Source of the DNA: Burkholderia cepacia ATCC 25416
Lineage (GTDB): Bacteria; Pseudomonadota; Gammaproteobacteria; Burkholderiales; Burkholderiaceae
Assembly (NCBI RefSeq): GCF_001411495.1
Contig: NZ_CP012984.1
Span: forward strand, 145,808 to 209,807
DNA length: 64,000 nucleotides
Reading direction: 5' to 3'
The notes below the pieces were generated by a model that saw only the letters and a program-made list of their open reading frames with translations, made no database searches and was not told where the DNA came from. Positions 54,030-62,763 of this stretch are shown in pieces. Both the position numbers and the translations under genes were made by a program. Within the stretch, counting starts at the first letter, position 1; every line of letters begins with the position of its first letter.

Positions 54030-54212
54030 TCATTCGCCTTCGATGTCGTCGGTCGGGGCGATCGCGCTACTTCCGGCCGGATGTTCGGCTTGCCTGAGCT
54101 TCTCGAATTCAGCGTATACAGTCTTACCGCTGCCTGTTTGACCAATCACGAGGGTATGGCTCACTTCGCTCGTGTGAGTGATGAACATATACGGCTGCGC
54201 CTCTTCTGCCAT
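54030..54212 (-). CDS. 60-residue P-loop protein (isolated Walker A motif)
   Basis: A complete short gene whose ATG at 54210-54212 has an excellent AAGGAAGGAG ribosome site six bases upstream. The protein has a canonical Walker A, IGQTGSGKT, at residues 23-31, preceded by VSHTLV, as in VirB4/TraD/FtsK-type ATPases. An acidic tail ends IEGE. There is no Walker B or any other ATPase part. It is either a decayed stub of a conjugation ATPase or a true P-loop microprotein. The strong ribosome site and the small genes on both sides favour expression. Confidence 0.55.
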   Translation of the reverse strand: MAEEAQPYMFITHTSEVSHTLVIGQTGSGKTVYAEFEKLRQAEHPAGSSAIAPTDDIEGE

Positions 54213-54275
54213 TATTTACTCCTTCCTTCGTCTTCCTTGGATGACATCCACGTCGGTATGGGATCGAGGTAAAAC

Positions 54276-54611
54276 TTAGATGATCCAGAAGTAGGCGGCG
54301 GCCAGGAGGCCGAGCGCCACGCTGATGGTCGCGCCGGCTTTCAAGACGAACCGATCGCCTTCCTTCAGTGAACCGTTTTCGTTCGAGACGGTTACGACGA
54401 ACACCGTCGCGACGAGGTAGGCTACAGTAAGCGTCAGAAAGGCTGCGATACCGTTCTTCGGCACCGGGTGCCCCAGCCCGGAGCCGATCGAGAACATCAG
54501 AATCATTGTCGAGATCGGAAGTCCGAGTGCCATCAAACGCGTTGCGCCCCCGACCCGAGCACTGTTCATGGACTCGCGAACTCTACCGATCATTGTGGAA
54601 CTGGCGGACAT
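54276..54611 (-). CDS. Small three-span membrane protein of unknown function
   Basis: A 111-residue protein from ATG 54609-54611, with AGAGAG upstream. Three hydrophobic segments are visible: ALGLPISTMILMFSIGSGLG, GIAAFLTLTVAYLVATVFVV and AGATISVALGLLAAAYFWII. It is first in the minus-strand cluster 54611-53284 and 63 bases upstream of the P-loop gene. Size and topology resemble small conjugation or channel subunits, but I see no diagnostic motif. Confidence 0.5.
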   Translation of the reverse strand: MSASSTMIGRVRESMNSARVGGATRLMALGLPISTMILMFSIGSGLGHPVPKNGIAAFLTLTVAYLVATVFVVTVSNENGSLKEGDRFVLKAGATISVALGLLAAAYFWII

Positions 54612-54960
54612 TTGCGATCTCTCTGCGTGTGGAATCGGATTGGATTGGCGGTATGGTAGTGCATTCACGCGCGTCAACTTCCCCAAAAGCTGCATGAAAA
54701 CGGCTGTCTTTCGGGGATAACGAAAACCTGCTTCTCGTAGTGGCGACGGAGCGCTCTTGCCGAACTCAAGGGACCGGATTGCCCATCAGCTCTTGTATCG
54801 GCATTCCCAACTGCAACTTGAGAGGCTCGGGTAGGCGGGTTGGCATCGATCATCGCGTCTTGCGCCGCATTCGGTCGGGCCGTCACTTCGACGCGTGCTT
54901 CAGCGTGCTGGCTTTGTGAGCTAATATCCTGCGCATTTTTCAACGGAGTTCCGGACAACA

Positions 54961-55287
54961 GTGGCTACCGAAATCGAAACCCTTCAGACGCAGTTGCGTG
55001 AATTGAACGATCGGCTTGCCGACGCAAAGAGAGACGAAAAGCGCGTCGCATTGGATGCGATCCGCGAGCAGGTCGCGCTCCACGGGATCTCGGAGGACGA
55101 GCTTTTGACGGCGGCAGGATTCCGGAAACCGCGCAAGCGCCGTGCAGCTGCGAAGTACTACGACCCGTCATCGGGTAAGGAATGGTCAGGGTTCGGGCCT
55201 CGTCCGAAATGGCTCGAAGGCAAGAATCTCGATGACTATCTGGTCGATCGGGCGCCGAAGCCCTGGTGGCCAGAAAAGGAAGGATGA
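54961..55287 (+). CDS. H-NS-family nucleoid protein (Bv3F type), copy 1
   Basis: A 108-residue H-NS-like protein. The N-terminal coiled-coil oligomerisation part (ETLQTQLRELNDRLADAKRDEKRVA) is followed by a linker rich in arginine and lysine. The C-terminal DNA-binding domain reads YYDPSSGKEWSGFGPRPKWL, the AT-hook-like signature of Burkholderia H-NS proteins. The GTG at 54961 is used. Such proteins silence horizontally acquired, AT-rich DNA, which fits its position at the end of the lower-GC island. A second, different copy is at 61763. Confidence 0.88.
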   Translation: MATEIETLQTQLRELNDRLADAKRDEKRVALDAIREQVALHGISEDELLTAAGFRKPRKRRAAAKYYDPSSGKEWSGFGPRPKWLEGKNLDDYLVDRAPKPWWPEKEG

Positions 55288-55443
55288 CGCCAGGTAGTTC
55301 GGTCACGTATTCGGTGTGACAGCTGGAGCTGGCGGTAACGGTGCGCGATTCATTGGCACGACGAGTGCGCTCGTGCGGTTTGTTGAGTGTCGTGCCGACA
55401 AGGTTTTCAGTCGAGCGATGAGATATTCTTTATCTGTGCCCCC

Positions 55444-56199
55444 TCAAAACAGCGTGCCACTGGTCGGCGGAGCATTCTCCTTTGCCATTTTCGCTTTCAC
55501 GGTTTTGGGTGCTGAGGCTACCGTGTAGCTCTCGGGGCGCAGCAGCGTGAGAAAGGTGCGCGCGACCTCCGGATCCTCGCAGTTCAGCCAGTCGTCGTAT
55601 TGATCCGGCCGCAGGATTACGACGCCGCGCTTTTCTTTGAACGTGCCGTCGTCGTTCAGGTGCCGGTGAAACTGGCGTAGCACGGGATGATCGTCAGCGT
55701 TGACCGTGAGCATGGACAGTCCGAACGTTTCACCTTCATCCGGCTCTGGCCAGCGGCGCCAAAAGCCGGCGACCGCGAACGGCTCGCCGGACGCCACGCG
55801 AATGCCCCACCGCTCCGACTTTTGTTTCAGGATGGCGTTGATCACGTCCGGCCGGTTTGGCACGTCGAGATCTGGCAAGGTCGGATAGCGCGGTTCGAAG
55901 ACGACGTCGGCCGGCAAGAGCGCCAAGCGGCAGTTCAGCCACGAATCCTTGAAATTCACCTTCTCGCCAACCGTCTCGCTGCGGGCGTTCATCGTGTCGA
56001 AATCGTGGCCCTTGATCTTCGAGCGAGGTCGGATTCCGAACGTGCCCATCAACGATTCCCGGCCACCGTCGGCCGAGCGCCGGATGAACGGAGCCGCGTA
56101 GTCGCGGTAGATCTCCGGCGGCCAATCAGCTGCCGGAGGATCGATCGCGAAGTGAGCCGCGTACCGGCTGCGCTGCGTCGCAACATAGTTCGTACACAT
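55444..56199 (-). CDS. yedK: SRAP-domain protein (YedK/HMCES-like abasic-site DNA-protein crosslinker)
   Basis: A 251-residue SOS-response-associated peptidase family protein that caps abasic sites in single-stranded DNA. The catalytic Cys2 follows the initiator methionine. The NARSET segment with the conserved Asn is present, and the middle VVFEPRY carries the glutamate. The family's usual RMP after the late histidine is not seen; the protein reads HPVLRQFHRHLND instead. It is divergent from imuA, and the LexA box between them may control both. It is a divergent subfamily, so activity is probable but not certain. Confidence 0.78.
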   Translation of the reverse strand: MCTNYVATQRSRYAAHFAIDPPAADWPPEIYRDYAAPFIRRSADGGRESLMGTFGIRPRSKIKGHDFDTMNARSETVGEKVNFKDSWLNCRLALLPADVVFEPRYPTLPDLDVPNRPDVINAILKQKSERWGIRVASGEPFAVAGFWRRWPEPDEGETFGLSMLTVNADDHPVLRQFHRHLNDDGTFKEKRGVVILRPDQYDDWLNCEDPEVARTFLTLLRPESYTVASAPKTVKAKMAKENAPPTSGTLF

Positions 56200-56341
56200 T
56201 CGAGCCCCGTTTTTCCAGTCGTCTATTGATCATACGCCGCACGCGGGCCTCCGCCACGCTCGTCGGTCGGAACGACGCCGGCGCGGCAGCCATGATCGTC
56301 ATTGCACTTCTGCATATCCCAAAATCCGCGCTACACTAGCA

Positions 56342-56357
56342 CTGTACATTCATACAG
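56342..56357 (+). promoter_or_regulatory. LexA box upstream of imuA
   Basis: CTGTACATTCATACAG matches the proteobacterial LexA consensus CTGT-N8-ACAG exactly at the eight defining bases. It lies 19 bases upstream of the imuA ATG at 56376, so LexA would block imuA transcription until DNA damage. It may also act on the divergent SRAP gene 140 bases away. Confidence 0.88.
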
Positions 56358-56375
56358 TATTTTGTGAGCGCCCCC

Positions 56376-57092
56376 ATGAATCCCGCCCTCGCCCATCCGG
56401 AAGCGATACATCCGAGTCTATGGAAGGCATCGCAACTGCCCCGCTCGGGCACGCGTGGTATCGACACTGGCCATCCGGCGTTGACCGCCGAGCTGCCCGG
56501 CGACGGCTGGCCGGCCGGCGCGCTGATCGAACTGCTTGCGCCGCAGCCTGGAATCGGCGAGCTTCGGCTGCTGGCGCCAGTGCTCGCGCGCGCGGCCGGC
56601 AAGCCGGTGATGCTGATCCAGCCGCCGCACGCGCTGCAACCGCTGGCGCTCGCGTATTGGGGCATCGACCCGTTCGGCTTCGTGACGCTGCCGGCGCCGC
56701 GCACGGCCGACGCACTGTGGGCCGCCGAACAGGCGCTGCGCGCCGGCACGTGTGCTGCCGTGCTGATCTGGCAGTCGCACGTCCGTGCGGACGCGTTACG
56801 GCGGCTCAACCTGGCCGCGCAGAGCGGTCAGGCGCTGTTCTATCTCTTCCGGCCGGCGGCCGCCGCGCGCGACGCGTCACCAGCACCCTTGCGGCTCGCG
56901 CTGGCGCCGAAGCGTGACGGCATCGACGTCACGTTCGTGAAGCGCCGCGGGCCGGCGCGCGACACGCCGCTGTTCGTCCCCTTGTCTCCCTCGCCGATTT
57001 TGTTGAACCGCCATGCAACTCTGGATCGGCGTGCATTTGCCGCACCTCAACCTCGAAGTGTTCCGGCCACGATCGCCGGCGCCATCGCCTGA
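56376..57092 (+). CDS. imuA: ImuA, RecA-like accessory protein of the mutasome
   Basis: A 238-residue RecA/SulA-like protein that works with ImuB and DnaE2 in SOS mutagenesis. The N-terminus (IHPSLWKASQL, GIDTGHPALTAELPGDGWPAGALIELL) and the PGIGELRLLAPVLA region match ImuA. ATG 56376 is preferred; GTG 56364 would leave almost no leader after the LexA box. Its last 80 bases overlap the imuB reading frame, an unusually long overlap that ties the two translations together. Confidence 0.85.
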   Translation: MNPALAHPEAIHPSLWKASQLPRSGTRGIDTGHPALTAELPGDGWPAGALIELLAPQPGIGELRLLAPVLARAAGKPVMLIQPPHALQPLALAYWGIDPFGFVTLPAPRTADALWAAEQALRAGTCAAVLIWQSHVRADALRRLNLAAQSGQALFYLFRPAAAARDASPAPLRLALAPKRDGIDVTFVKRRGPARDTPLFVPLSPSPILLNRHATLDRRAFAAPQPRSVPATIAGAIA

Positions 57093-58491
57093 CGATGCGC
57101 GCGGGTTCGTCGTGCTCGAGGGCGGCCGCGTCGTGGCGCTCGATCGCGCCGCACGTGCGCTTGGTGTGGTCGCCGGCATGCGCCGCGGTGGCGTGCTGTC
57201 GCTCGCGCCGGACGCGCAGATCCGCGAGCGCGACGCCGCGCGCGAGCGCGAGCTCGTGCTCGGCGTTGCCTATGCGCTCCTGCAGTTCACGCCGAGCGTC
57301 GTCGACGCCGAAGAAGCCGTGGTGGTGCTCGACGTGACGGCGAGCCTGCGCCTCTTCCATGGCATCCGCGCGCTGCGCCAGCGCGTGCGTGCCGTCGTCG
57401 CGTCGTTCGGCGTCACCGCAGCGATATCCGTCGGGTCGTCTGGTCCGGCTGCCTGGATGGTCGCTCGCGGCCTGCGCGGTGGCCTCGCGCTGTCCGCGCG
57501 GTCGCTGCGCCGCGCTCTCGCGCGCGTGCCGCTCGTCGTGGCGCCGGACGCCCGGCGCTACGCGAACTGGTTTGAGGATCTCGGCTGCGAAACGCTGGCC
57601 GACCTGCAGCGCCTGCCGCGCGCCGGATTGAAGAAGCGATGCGGCACGCAACTGCTCGACTGGCTCGACCAGGTCGCCGGCACCGCGCCGGCCGCCTACG
57701 ACTGGCTCGAAATGCCGCCATCGTTCGACACGCGCGTCGAACTGATGGACCGCGTCGAGCACGCCGAGGCGCTGCTGTTCGTCGCGCGCCGGCTGATCCT
57801 GCAGCTGACCGGCTGGCTCACCGCGAAGCAGCTGGACGTCGCCGCGTTCGCGCTGCTGCTCGAGCACGAGCGCGGGCGGGACGCGATCGCGCCGACCGAG
57901 ATCGAGATCGCGTTGGGCGCCCCTACCCGCTTCGAGGAACACCTCACGCGGCTCGTCAAAGAGCGACTCGGCCATGTCGAGCTCGCCGGCCCTGTGATCG
58001 CCGTGCGGCTCGTCGCCCGTCGCGTGCAGGAAGCGGCCGCACCGAGCGACTCGCTGTTCCCGGAGCCAGGCGGCACGCCGCAGGATCACGCGCGGTTGCT
58101 CGAACTGCTGACTGCGCGGCTCGGCGCCGAGAACGTGCTCGTCCCGGCTCCCATGGCCGACTACCGTCCCGCGCCGGCCGCCCGATGGGTGCCGATGCGC
58201 GACGCGCCGAAGCCGGCGCCGCTGCCGGCGGATCTGCCACGCCCGGCTTGGCTGCTTGCCAAGCCGGTGCCGCTGCTCACGCGCCAGCATCGACCGTTCT
58301 ACGGCACACCGCTGCGCATGGTATCGCCCGGCGAGCGCATCGAAGGCGGCTGGCAGGACGGGCAGACCGTGACGCGCGACTACTTCGTTGCCGAGGACGA
58401 CCACGGCGTCTGCTACTGGATCTACAAGGAGCGGCCGACAGCCAGCGACGAGAGCGAAGCGCGCTTCTTCCTGCACGGCCTGTTCGGCTGA
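57013..58491 (+). CDS. imuB: ImuB, catalytically inactive Y-family polymerase
   Basis: A 492-residue Y-family polymerase homologue that acts as the hub linking ImuA, DnaE2 and the beta clamp. The start MQLWIGVHLPHLNLEVF replaces the catalytic acidic pocket of true Y-polymerases, so it should not synthesise DNA. The palm and little-finger regions are recognisable. A clamp-binding-like motif DSLF lies at residues 346-349, and the C-terminal ImuB tail (FYGTPLRMVSPGERIEGGW, RDYFVAEDDHG) is present. It is followed after six bases by dnaE2. Confidence 0.9.
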   Translation: MQLWIGVHLPHLNLEVFRPRSPAPSPDDARGFVVLEGGRVVALDRAARALGVVAGMRRGGVLSLAPDAQIRERDAARERELVLGVAYALLQFTPSVVDAEEAVVVLDVTASLRLFHGIRALRQRVRAVVASFGVTAAISVGSSGPAAWMVARGLRGGLALSARSLRRALARVPLVVAPDARRYANWFEDLGCETLADLQRLPRAGLKKRCGTQLLDWLDQVAGTAPAAYDWLEMPPSFDTRVELMDRVEHAEALLFVARRLILQLTGWLTAKQLDVAAFALLLEHERGRDAIAPTEIEIALGAPTRFEEHLTRLVKERLGHVELAGPVIAVRLVARRVQEAAAPSDSLFPEPGGTPQDHARLLELLTARLGAENVLVPAPMADYRPAPAARWVPMRDAPKPAPLPADLPRPAWLLAKPVPLLTRQHRPFYGTPLRMVSPGERIEGGWQDGQTVTRDYFVAEDDHGVCYWIYKERPTASDESEARFFLHGLFG

Positions 58492-58497
58492 TCCTTC

Positions 58498-61400
58498 ATG
58501 GACGCCGGCAGTTTCGGCGCCCTGCCCGCCTACGCGGAACTGCAGGTCGCCTCCGATTTTTCATTCCTGCACGGCGCGTCGCGCGCGGAGGAATACGTCG
58601 GCCGCGCGGCGCAGCTCGGCTACAGCGCGATCGCGATCACCGACGAATGCTCGCTGGCCGGCGTCGTGCGCGCGCACGTCGAAGCGAAGGCGGCGAACAT
58701 GCCGCTGATCATCGGCTCGCACTTCCGGCTGACGGCCGCCGACGGCGCGCTGGCGATCGCGTTCACCGCACTCGCGATGAATCGCGACGGTTACGGCAAC
58801 CTCTGCGAATTCATTTCGCTCGGTCGGATGCGCAGCAAGAAAGGCACGTACCGCCTAGCGCCGCTTGATCTAGAGCATCCGGAAGCGCCGTACACCCACC
58901 TCCGCAGCCTGCCCGACTGCATCGCGATCCTGTCGCCGGACTTCCCGGCAAACGAGCAGCGCCTCGACGCGCAGGTCGAATGGTTCGCACGCGTGTTCGG
59001 CGATCGCGCATGGGTCGCGCTGACGCTGCACGCACGCGCGATGGACGACATCCACCGCGGCGTGGTCGAGCGCGTCGCAGCGCGCCACGGCGTGCCGGTG
59101 GTGGCCACCAGCTGGCCGCTGATGCACGTGCGGTCGCGCAAGCCGCTGCAGGACGTGCTGACGGGAATTCGCGTCGGCCGACCGGTAACGGAGTGCGGGT
59201 ACGAGCTCGCGCCGAATGCGGAGCGTCACCTGCGATCGCGCCTGCGGCTCGCCAACCTCTATCCCGCCGGCGCGCTCGAGGAAACCGTGCGTGTCGCGCG
59301 ACGCTGCACGTTCTCGCTCGACGACCTGAAGTACGAGTATCCGGATGAACTGGTACCGGCCGGCACCGACCCGGCGACGTACCTGCGCGAGCAGACCTAC
59401 ATCGGCGCACGCCGGCGCTTCCCTGCCGGCATCCCGGTTGACGTCCAGGCGCAGATCGAGCACGAGCTGCAACTGATAGCGGAGCTGCACTATGAGCCGT
59501 ACTTCCTGACCGTCTACGACATTGTGCAATTCGCACGGGGACAGGGAATCTTGTGCCAAGGGCGCGGATCGGCGGCGAATTCGGCGGTGTGCTATTGCCT
59601 TGGCGTGACCGAGGTGGACCCGTCCCGCTCCAACATGCTGTTTGAGCGTTTTGTCTCAACAAATAGGGCCGACCCCCCAGATATCGACGTGGACTTCGAA
59701 CATGACCGTAGGGAAATCGTCATGCAGTACATCTACGGCAAGTACGGCCGCGATCGCGCAGCGCTGACGGCCGCCGTCACGACATACCGGCCGCGCAGCG
59801 CGTTGCGCGAAGCCGGCAAAGCACTCGGCGTGGATCCGGCGATCGTCGAACGCGTGGCGAAGCAGCATCACTGGTTCGACTCGCGCGCCGATCTGCTGCA
59901 GCGGTTTGCAGAGGCCGGTCTCGATCCCGAAGCGCCGCTGAATCAGCAGTGGGCCGCGTTTGCCGCTCAGTTGCTCGGCTATCCACGTCACCTGTCGCAG
60001 CACTCGGGCGGCTTCGTGATCAGCCGCAGCAAGCTCACCCGGCTCGTGCCGGTCGAGAACGCAGCGATGGACGATCGCTCGATCATCCAGTGGGACAAGG
60101 ACGACATCGAGGCGCTCGGCATCCTGAAGATCGACGTCCTGGCGCTCGGCATGCTGTCGATGGTGCGACGCGCGCTCGACATGATCTCGGAAAAGCGCGG
60201 CGAGACTTTCGAGTTGCAGGACATCCCGGCAGAGGACAAACCGACCTACGACATGCTGTGCGACGGCGACAGCATGGGCGTGTTCCAGGTGGAATCGCGC
60301 GCGCAGATGTCGATGCTGCCGCGCCTGCGACCGCAATGCTTCTACGACCTGGTGATCGAAGTGGCGATCGTCCGGCCGGGCCCGGTTCAGGGCGGCATGG
60401 TCCATCCGTTTCTGCGCCGGCGTCAGGGGCTCGAACCGGTCACCTATCCTTCGCCCGACGTCGAGAAGGCGCTGAAGCGCACGCTCGGCGTGCCGATCTT
60501 CCAGGAGCAAGTCATGCAGGTCGCGATGCTCGCGGCCGGCTTCTCCGCCGGTGAGGCTGACCAGCTCCGGCGCGCGATGGCGGCCTGGAAACGCAAGGGC
60601 GGCTTGGAGCCGTATCACGAGCGCCTGGTCAGCGGCATGCTCGCGCGCGGCTACGATCACGAGTTCGCCGAGGCGATCTTCGCGCAGATCAAGGGTTTCG
60701 GCGACTACGGCTTCCCGGAAAGCCACGCGGCCAGCTTCGCGCTACTCGTCTACTCGAGCGCATGGTTGCGTCGCCACGAACCGGCCGTGTTTCTGGCCGC
60801 GCTGCTCAACAGCCAGCCGATGGGCTTCTATACGCCGTCGCAGCTACTGCAGGACGCGCGACGCCGCGGCGTTGAGGTGCTGCCCGTCGACGTCAACGTG
60901 AGCACATGGGATTCAGCGCTCGAAGGGCCGACGACGTCGGCGCCCGTGCGGCTTGGCTTCTCGCTGTTGCGCGGCATGCGCGAAGATGTCGCCGGCCGCA
61001 TCGAGCTCGCACGCGCAGCGCGACCATTCGTCGACGTCGCGGATCTCGCGCGCCGCGCGCGGCTCGATCGGCACGACCTGCAGGTGCTCGCGCGTGCGAA
61101 CGCTCTTCGCTCACTGGCCGGCGGCAATCGACGCGCGGCGCTTTGGTTGGCGGCCGCCGCAGTCCCTGATCGCGATTTGCTGCGCGGTACCGAGCGCGAC
61201 GACGCGGTGCCGGCGTTGCCTCAAGCATCGGAGGGCCACGAGATCGTGACGGACTATCGCGCGATGGGCTTTACGCTCGGCCGTCATCCGCTGGCGCTGC
61301 TGCGTGAGCGCCTCGCGCTCGATCGCCTGCAGTCGGCCGAGCAGCTGGCAACGTTGCGCAGCGGCCAGCTCGCGCGCGCGTGCGGATTGGTCACGGTGCG

Positions 61401-61647
61401 GCAGCGGCCGGGCACGGCCAACGGCGTGCTGTTCATGACGCTGGAGGACGAGACGGGCCAGGTCAACGTGATCCTCTGGCCCGGCCTGCTGGAGCAGTTT
61501 CGGAAGGAAGCGCTCGGCGCCGCGCTGCTCGCCGTGTACGGCGTGTGGCAGGCTGAAGGTAAAGTTCGGCATCTGATCGCGAGCAAGCTCGTCGACCGGA
61601 CCGAACTTCTCGGGGCACTGCCCACGACGGCGAGGGAGTTTCGCTGA
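58498..61647 (+). CDS. dnaE2: Error-prone DNA polymerase III alpha subunit homologue DnaE2 (ImuC)
   Basis: A 1049-residue C-family polymerase. An N-terminal PHP domain starts YAELQVASDFSFLHGASRAEEYV. The catalytic palm contains the PPDIDVDF motif with D395, D397 and D399. The tandem helix-hairpin-helix region and the C-terminal OB fold near residues 960-1010 follow. It performs translesion synthesis together with ImuA and ImuB during the SOS response. The cassette is complete and under the LexA box at 56342. Bases around 59520-59745 use less GC-rich codons than the rest, which may be a recombination patch. Confidence 0.93.
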   Translation: MDAGSFGALPAYAELQVASDFSFLHGASRAEEYVGRAAQLGYSAIAITDECSLAGVVRAHVEAKAANMPLIIGSHFRLTAADGALAIAFTALAMNRDGYGNLCEFISLGRMRSKKGTYRLAPLDLEHPEAPYTHLRSLPDCIAILSPDFPANEQRLDAQVEWFARVFGDRAWVALTLHARAMDDIHRGVVERVAARHGVPVVATSWPLMHVRSRKPLQDVLTGIRVGRPVTECGYELAPNAERHLRSRLRLANLYPAGALEETVRVARRCTFSLDDLKYEYPDELVPAGTDPATYLREQTYIGARRRFPAGIPVDVQAQIEHELQLIAELHYEPYFLTVYDIVQFARGQGILCQGRGSAANSAVCYCLGVTEVDPSRSNMLFERFVSTNRADPPDIDVDFEHDRREIVMQYIYGKYGRDRAALTAAVTTYRPRSALREAGKALGVDPAIVERVAKQHHWFDSRADLLQRFAEAGLDPEAPLNQQWAAFAAQLLGYPRHLSQHSGGFVISRSKLTRLVPVENAAMDDRSIIQWDKDDIEALGILKIDVLALGMLSMVRRALDMISEKRGETFELQDIPAEDKPTYDMLCDGDSMGVFQVESRAQMSMLPRLRPQCFYDLVIEVAIVRPGPVQGGMVHPFLRRRQGLEPVTYPSPDVEKALKRTLGVPIFQEQVMQVAMLAAGFSAGEADQLRRAMAAWKRKGGLEPYHERLVSGMLARGYDHEFAEAIFAQIKGFGDYGFPESHAASFALLVYSSAWLRRHEPAVFLAALLNSQPMGFYTPSQLLQDARRRGVEVLPVDVNVSTWDSALEGPTTSAPVRLGFSLLRGMREDVAGRIELARAARPFVDVADLARRARLDRHDLQVLARANALRSLAGGNRRAALWLAAAAVPDRDLLRGTERDDAVPALPQASEGHEIVTDYRAMGFTLGRHPLALLRERLALDRLQSAEQLATLRSGQLARACGLVTVRQRPGTANGVLFMTLEDETGQVNVILWPGLLEQFRKEALGAALLAVYGVWQAEGKVRHLIASKLVDRTELLGALPTTAREFR

Positions 61648-61762
61648 TTTTAATTGGCCGGAGCCGTATGGGCCGCCCAGCGGAGTGAATTGTGAAACTT
61701 GACTTACCAGATCGCTCCGTATGCTGGTCGATATCGATTTCCTAACCACGACTGGAGAAATG

Positions 61763-62062
61763 ATGTCGACCTTCCAAGAACTGCTCGCACGGCGAGCTGC
61801 CCTTGAAACGGAAATTCAGACCGCCAAGGCAGGAGAGCGCTCGAATGCGCTGAAGGAAGTCAAACGACTCGTGGACGAGTTCGACTTCTCGACGCGGGAG
61901 ATTTTCGGCACGAGCAAGATTCGGAAGCGCCAGACCGTTCAGCCTCGGTATCGCGATCCCGCGACTGGCGCGACGTGGAGCGGTCGCGGCCGGCCGCCGA
62001 AGTGGATTGACGGCAAGGACCGCTCGCAGTACCGGATCGAGGCGCCGGCCACGCACGCTTGA
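61763..62062 (+). CDS. H-NS-family nucleoid protein (Bv3F type), copy 2
   Basis: A 99-residue H-NS-like protein. The N-terminal coiled coil MSTFQELLARRAALETEIQ is followed by a regulatory linker and the DNA-binding domain QPRYRDPATGATWSGRGRPPKW. ATG 61763 is favoured over the adjacent ATG 61760 by spacing from CTGGAGAA. It lies 115 bases behind dnaE2 on the same strand. It differs from the copy at 54961 in most positions outside the DNA-binding loop. Confidence 0.87.
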   Translation: MSTFQELLARRAALETEIQTAKAGERSNALKEVKRLVDEFDFSTREIFGTSKIRKRQTVQPRYRDPATGATWSGRGRPPKWIDGKDRSQYRIEAPATHA

Positions 62063-62152
62063 ACAGCGCGGCGACACTCGATACATTCAACCTATCTCGC
62101 TCGCGGCGGGGATACGCAATCCAGCCCGCCGCGTACCATTCAACGACTCCCC

Positions 62153-62545
62153 ATGAAACCCTCCGATAATCCCGCAATCATGGATCTGGAAACGGACCCG
62201 GTGCTGTTCGAACACGCGCTTGAACGAGTCACGGAAGACTTGCGCCGAATCGTGATGTCGATAACGGAGCGCCATTTCAATTCAGGTTTGGTGCCCTCGA
62301 TCACCTGGCCTGCGCTGCTCGAGATTGAAGAGGAAGCCTTTTCGGACCTTGCATTCCAAAGCCGCAACGAAGCCGCAGTCGTCGCCGCGCTTCCCCGGAT
62401 CGGGCCTACTACGCTGCCGGGCATCGATCTGAACGGGCTGATCGACTGGCGCCTGTCCGCACGGTGGCTGCCGATCGCTTACGAATGTGTCCGGGACTAC
62501 CTGTTGACCGCGCGTCCGGCGGCACAACGCGACGACGAAGTGTGA
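62153..62545 (+). CDS. Conserved-looking small protein of unknown function
   Basis: A 130-residue acidic protein with no signal peptide. It has a long amphipathic N-terminal helix (LFEHALERVTEDLRRIVMSITERHF) and a later GLIDWRLSARWLPIAYECVRDYL. The codon pattern is that of a real Burkholderia gene. The start ATG 62153 has no strong ribosome site; ATG 62180 is possible. I do not recognise a family. It lies between an H-NS gene and the recombinase-like gene. Confidence 0.5.
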   Translation: MKPSDNPAIMDLETDPVLFEHALERVTEDLRRIVMSITERHFNSGLVPSITWPALLEIEEEAFSDLAFQSRNEAAVVAALPRIGPTTLPGIDLNGLIDWRLSARWLPIAYECVRDYLLTARPAAQRDDEV

Positions 62546-62763
62546 GGCGAACGTTGCCCCAACAGATCGGTATGGCCCGCCACGGGTCTCGTGACCGTAG
62601 CCATGGCGCAGAGCCACCGGCGATGCGTCCGCAATGCTCTCACGACGCGCCGGCGGCCGGGTCAGCACTGCTGCCGGACGCCCCCCTCCCCTTGGAGACG
62701 AGGGACGCGAATCGCAGATTCGCGTTATGCTTGGGGTATCCAATAATCAGTATATAAGATCGA
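62546..62763. other. Gap upstream of the recombinase-like gene
   Basis: About 220 bases. The AT-rich stretch TATCCAATAATCAGTATATA near 62740, just before the recombinase start, could be a promoter. No gene is supported. Confidence 0.3.

Noticed and set aside
54674..54958. 94-codon minus-strand frame upstream of the membrane-protein cluster
   Set aside because: It starts with TTG without a ribosome site, is low complexity and overlaps the promoter area of the H-NS gene.
56929..60726. Long minus-strand open frames opposite imuB and dnaE2
   Set aside because: They are antisense shadows of a recognised SOS cassette and have no protein-like motifs.
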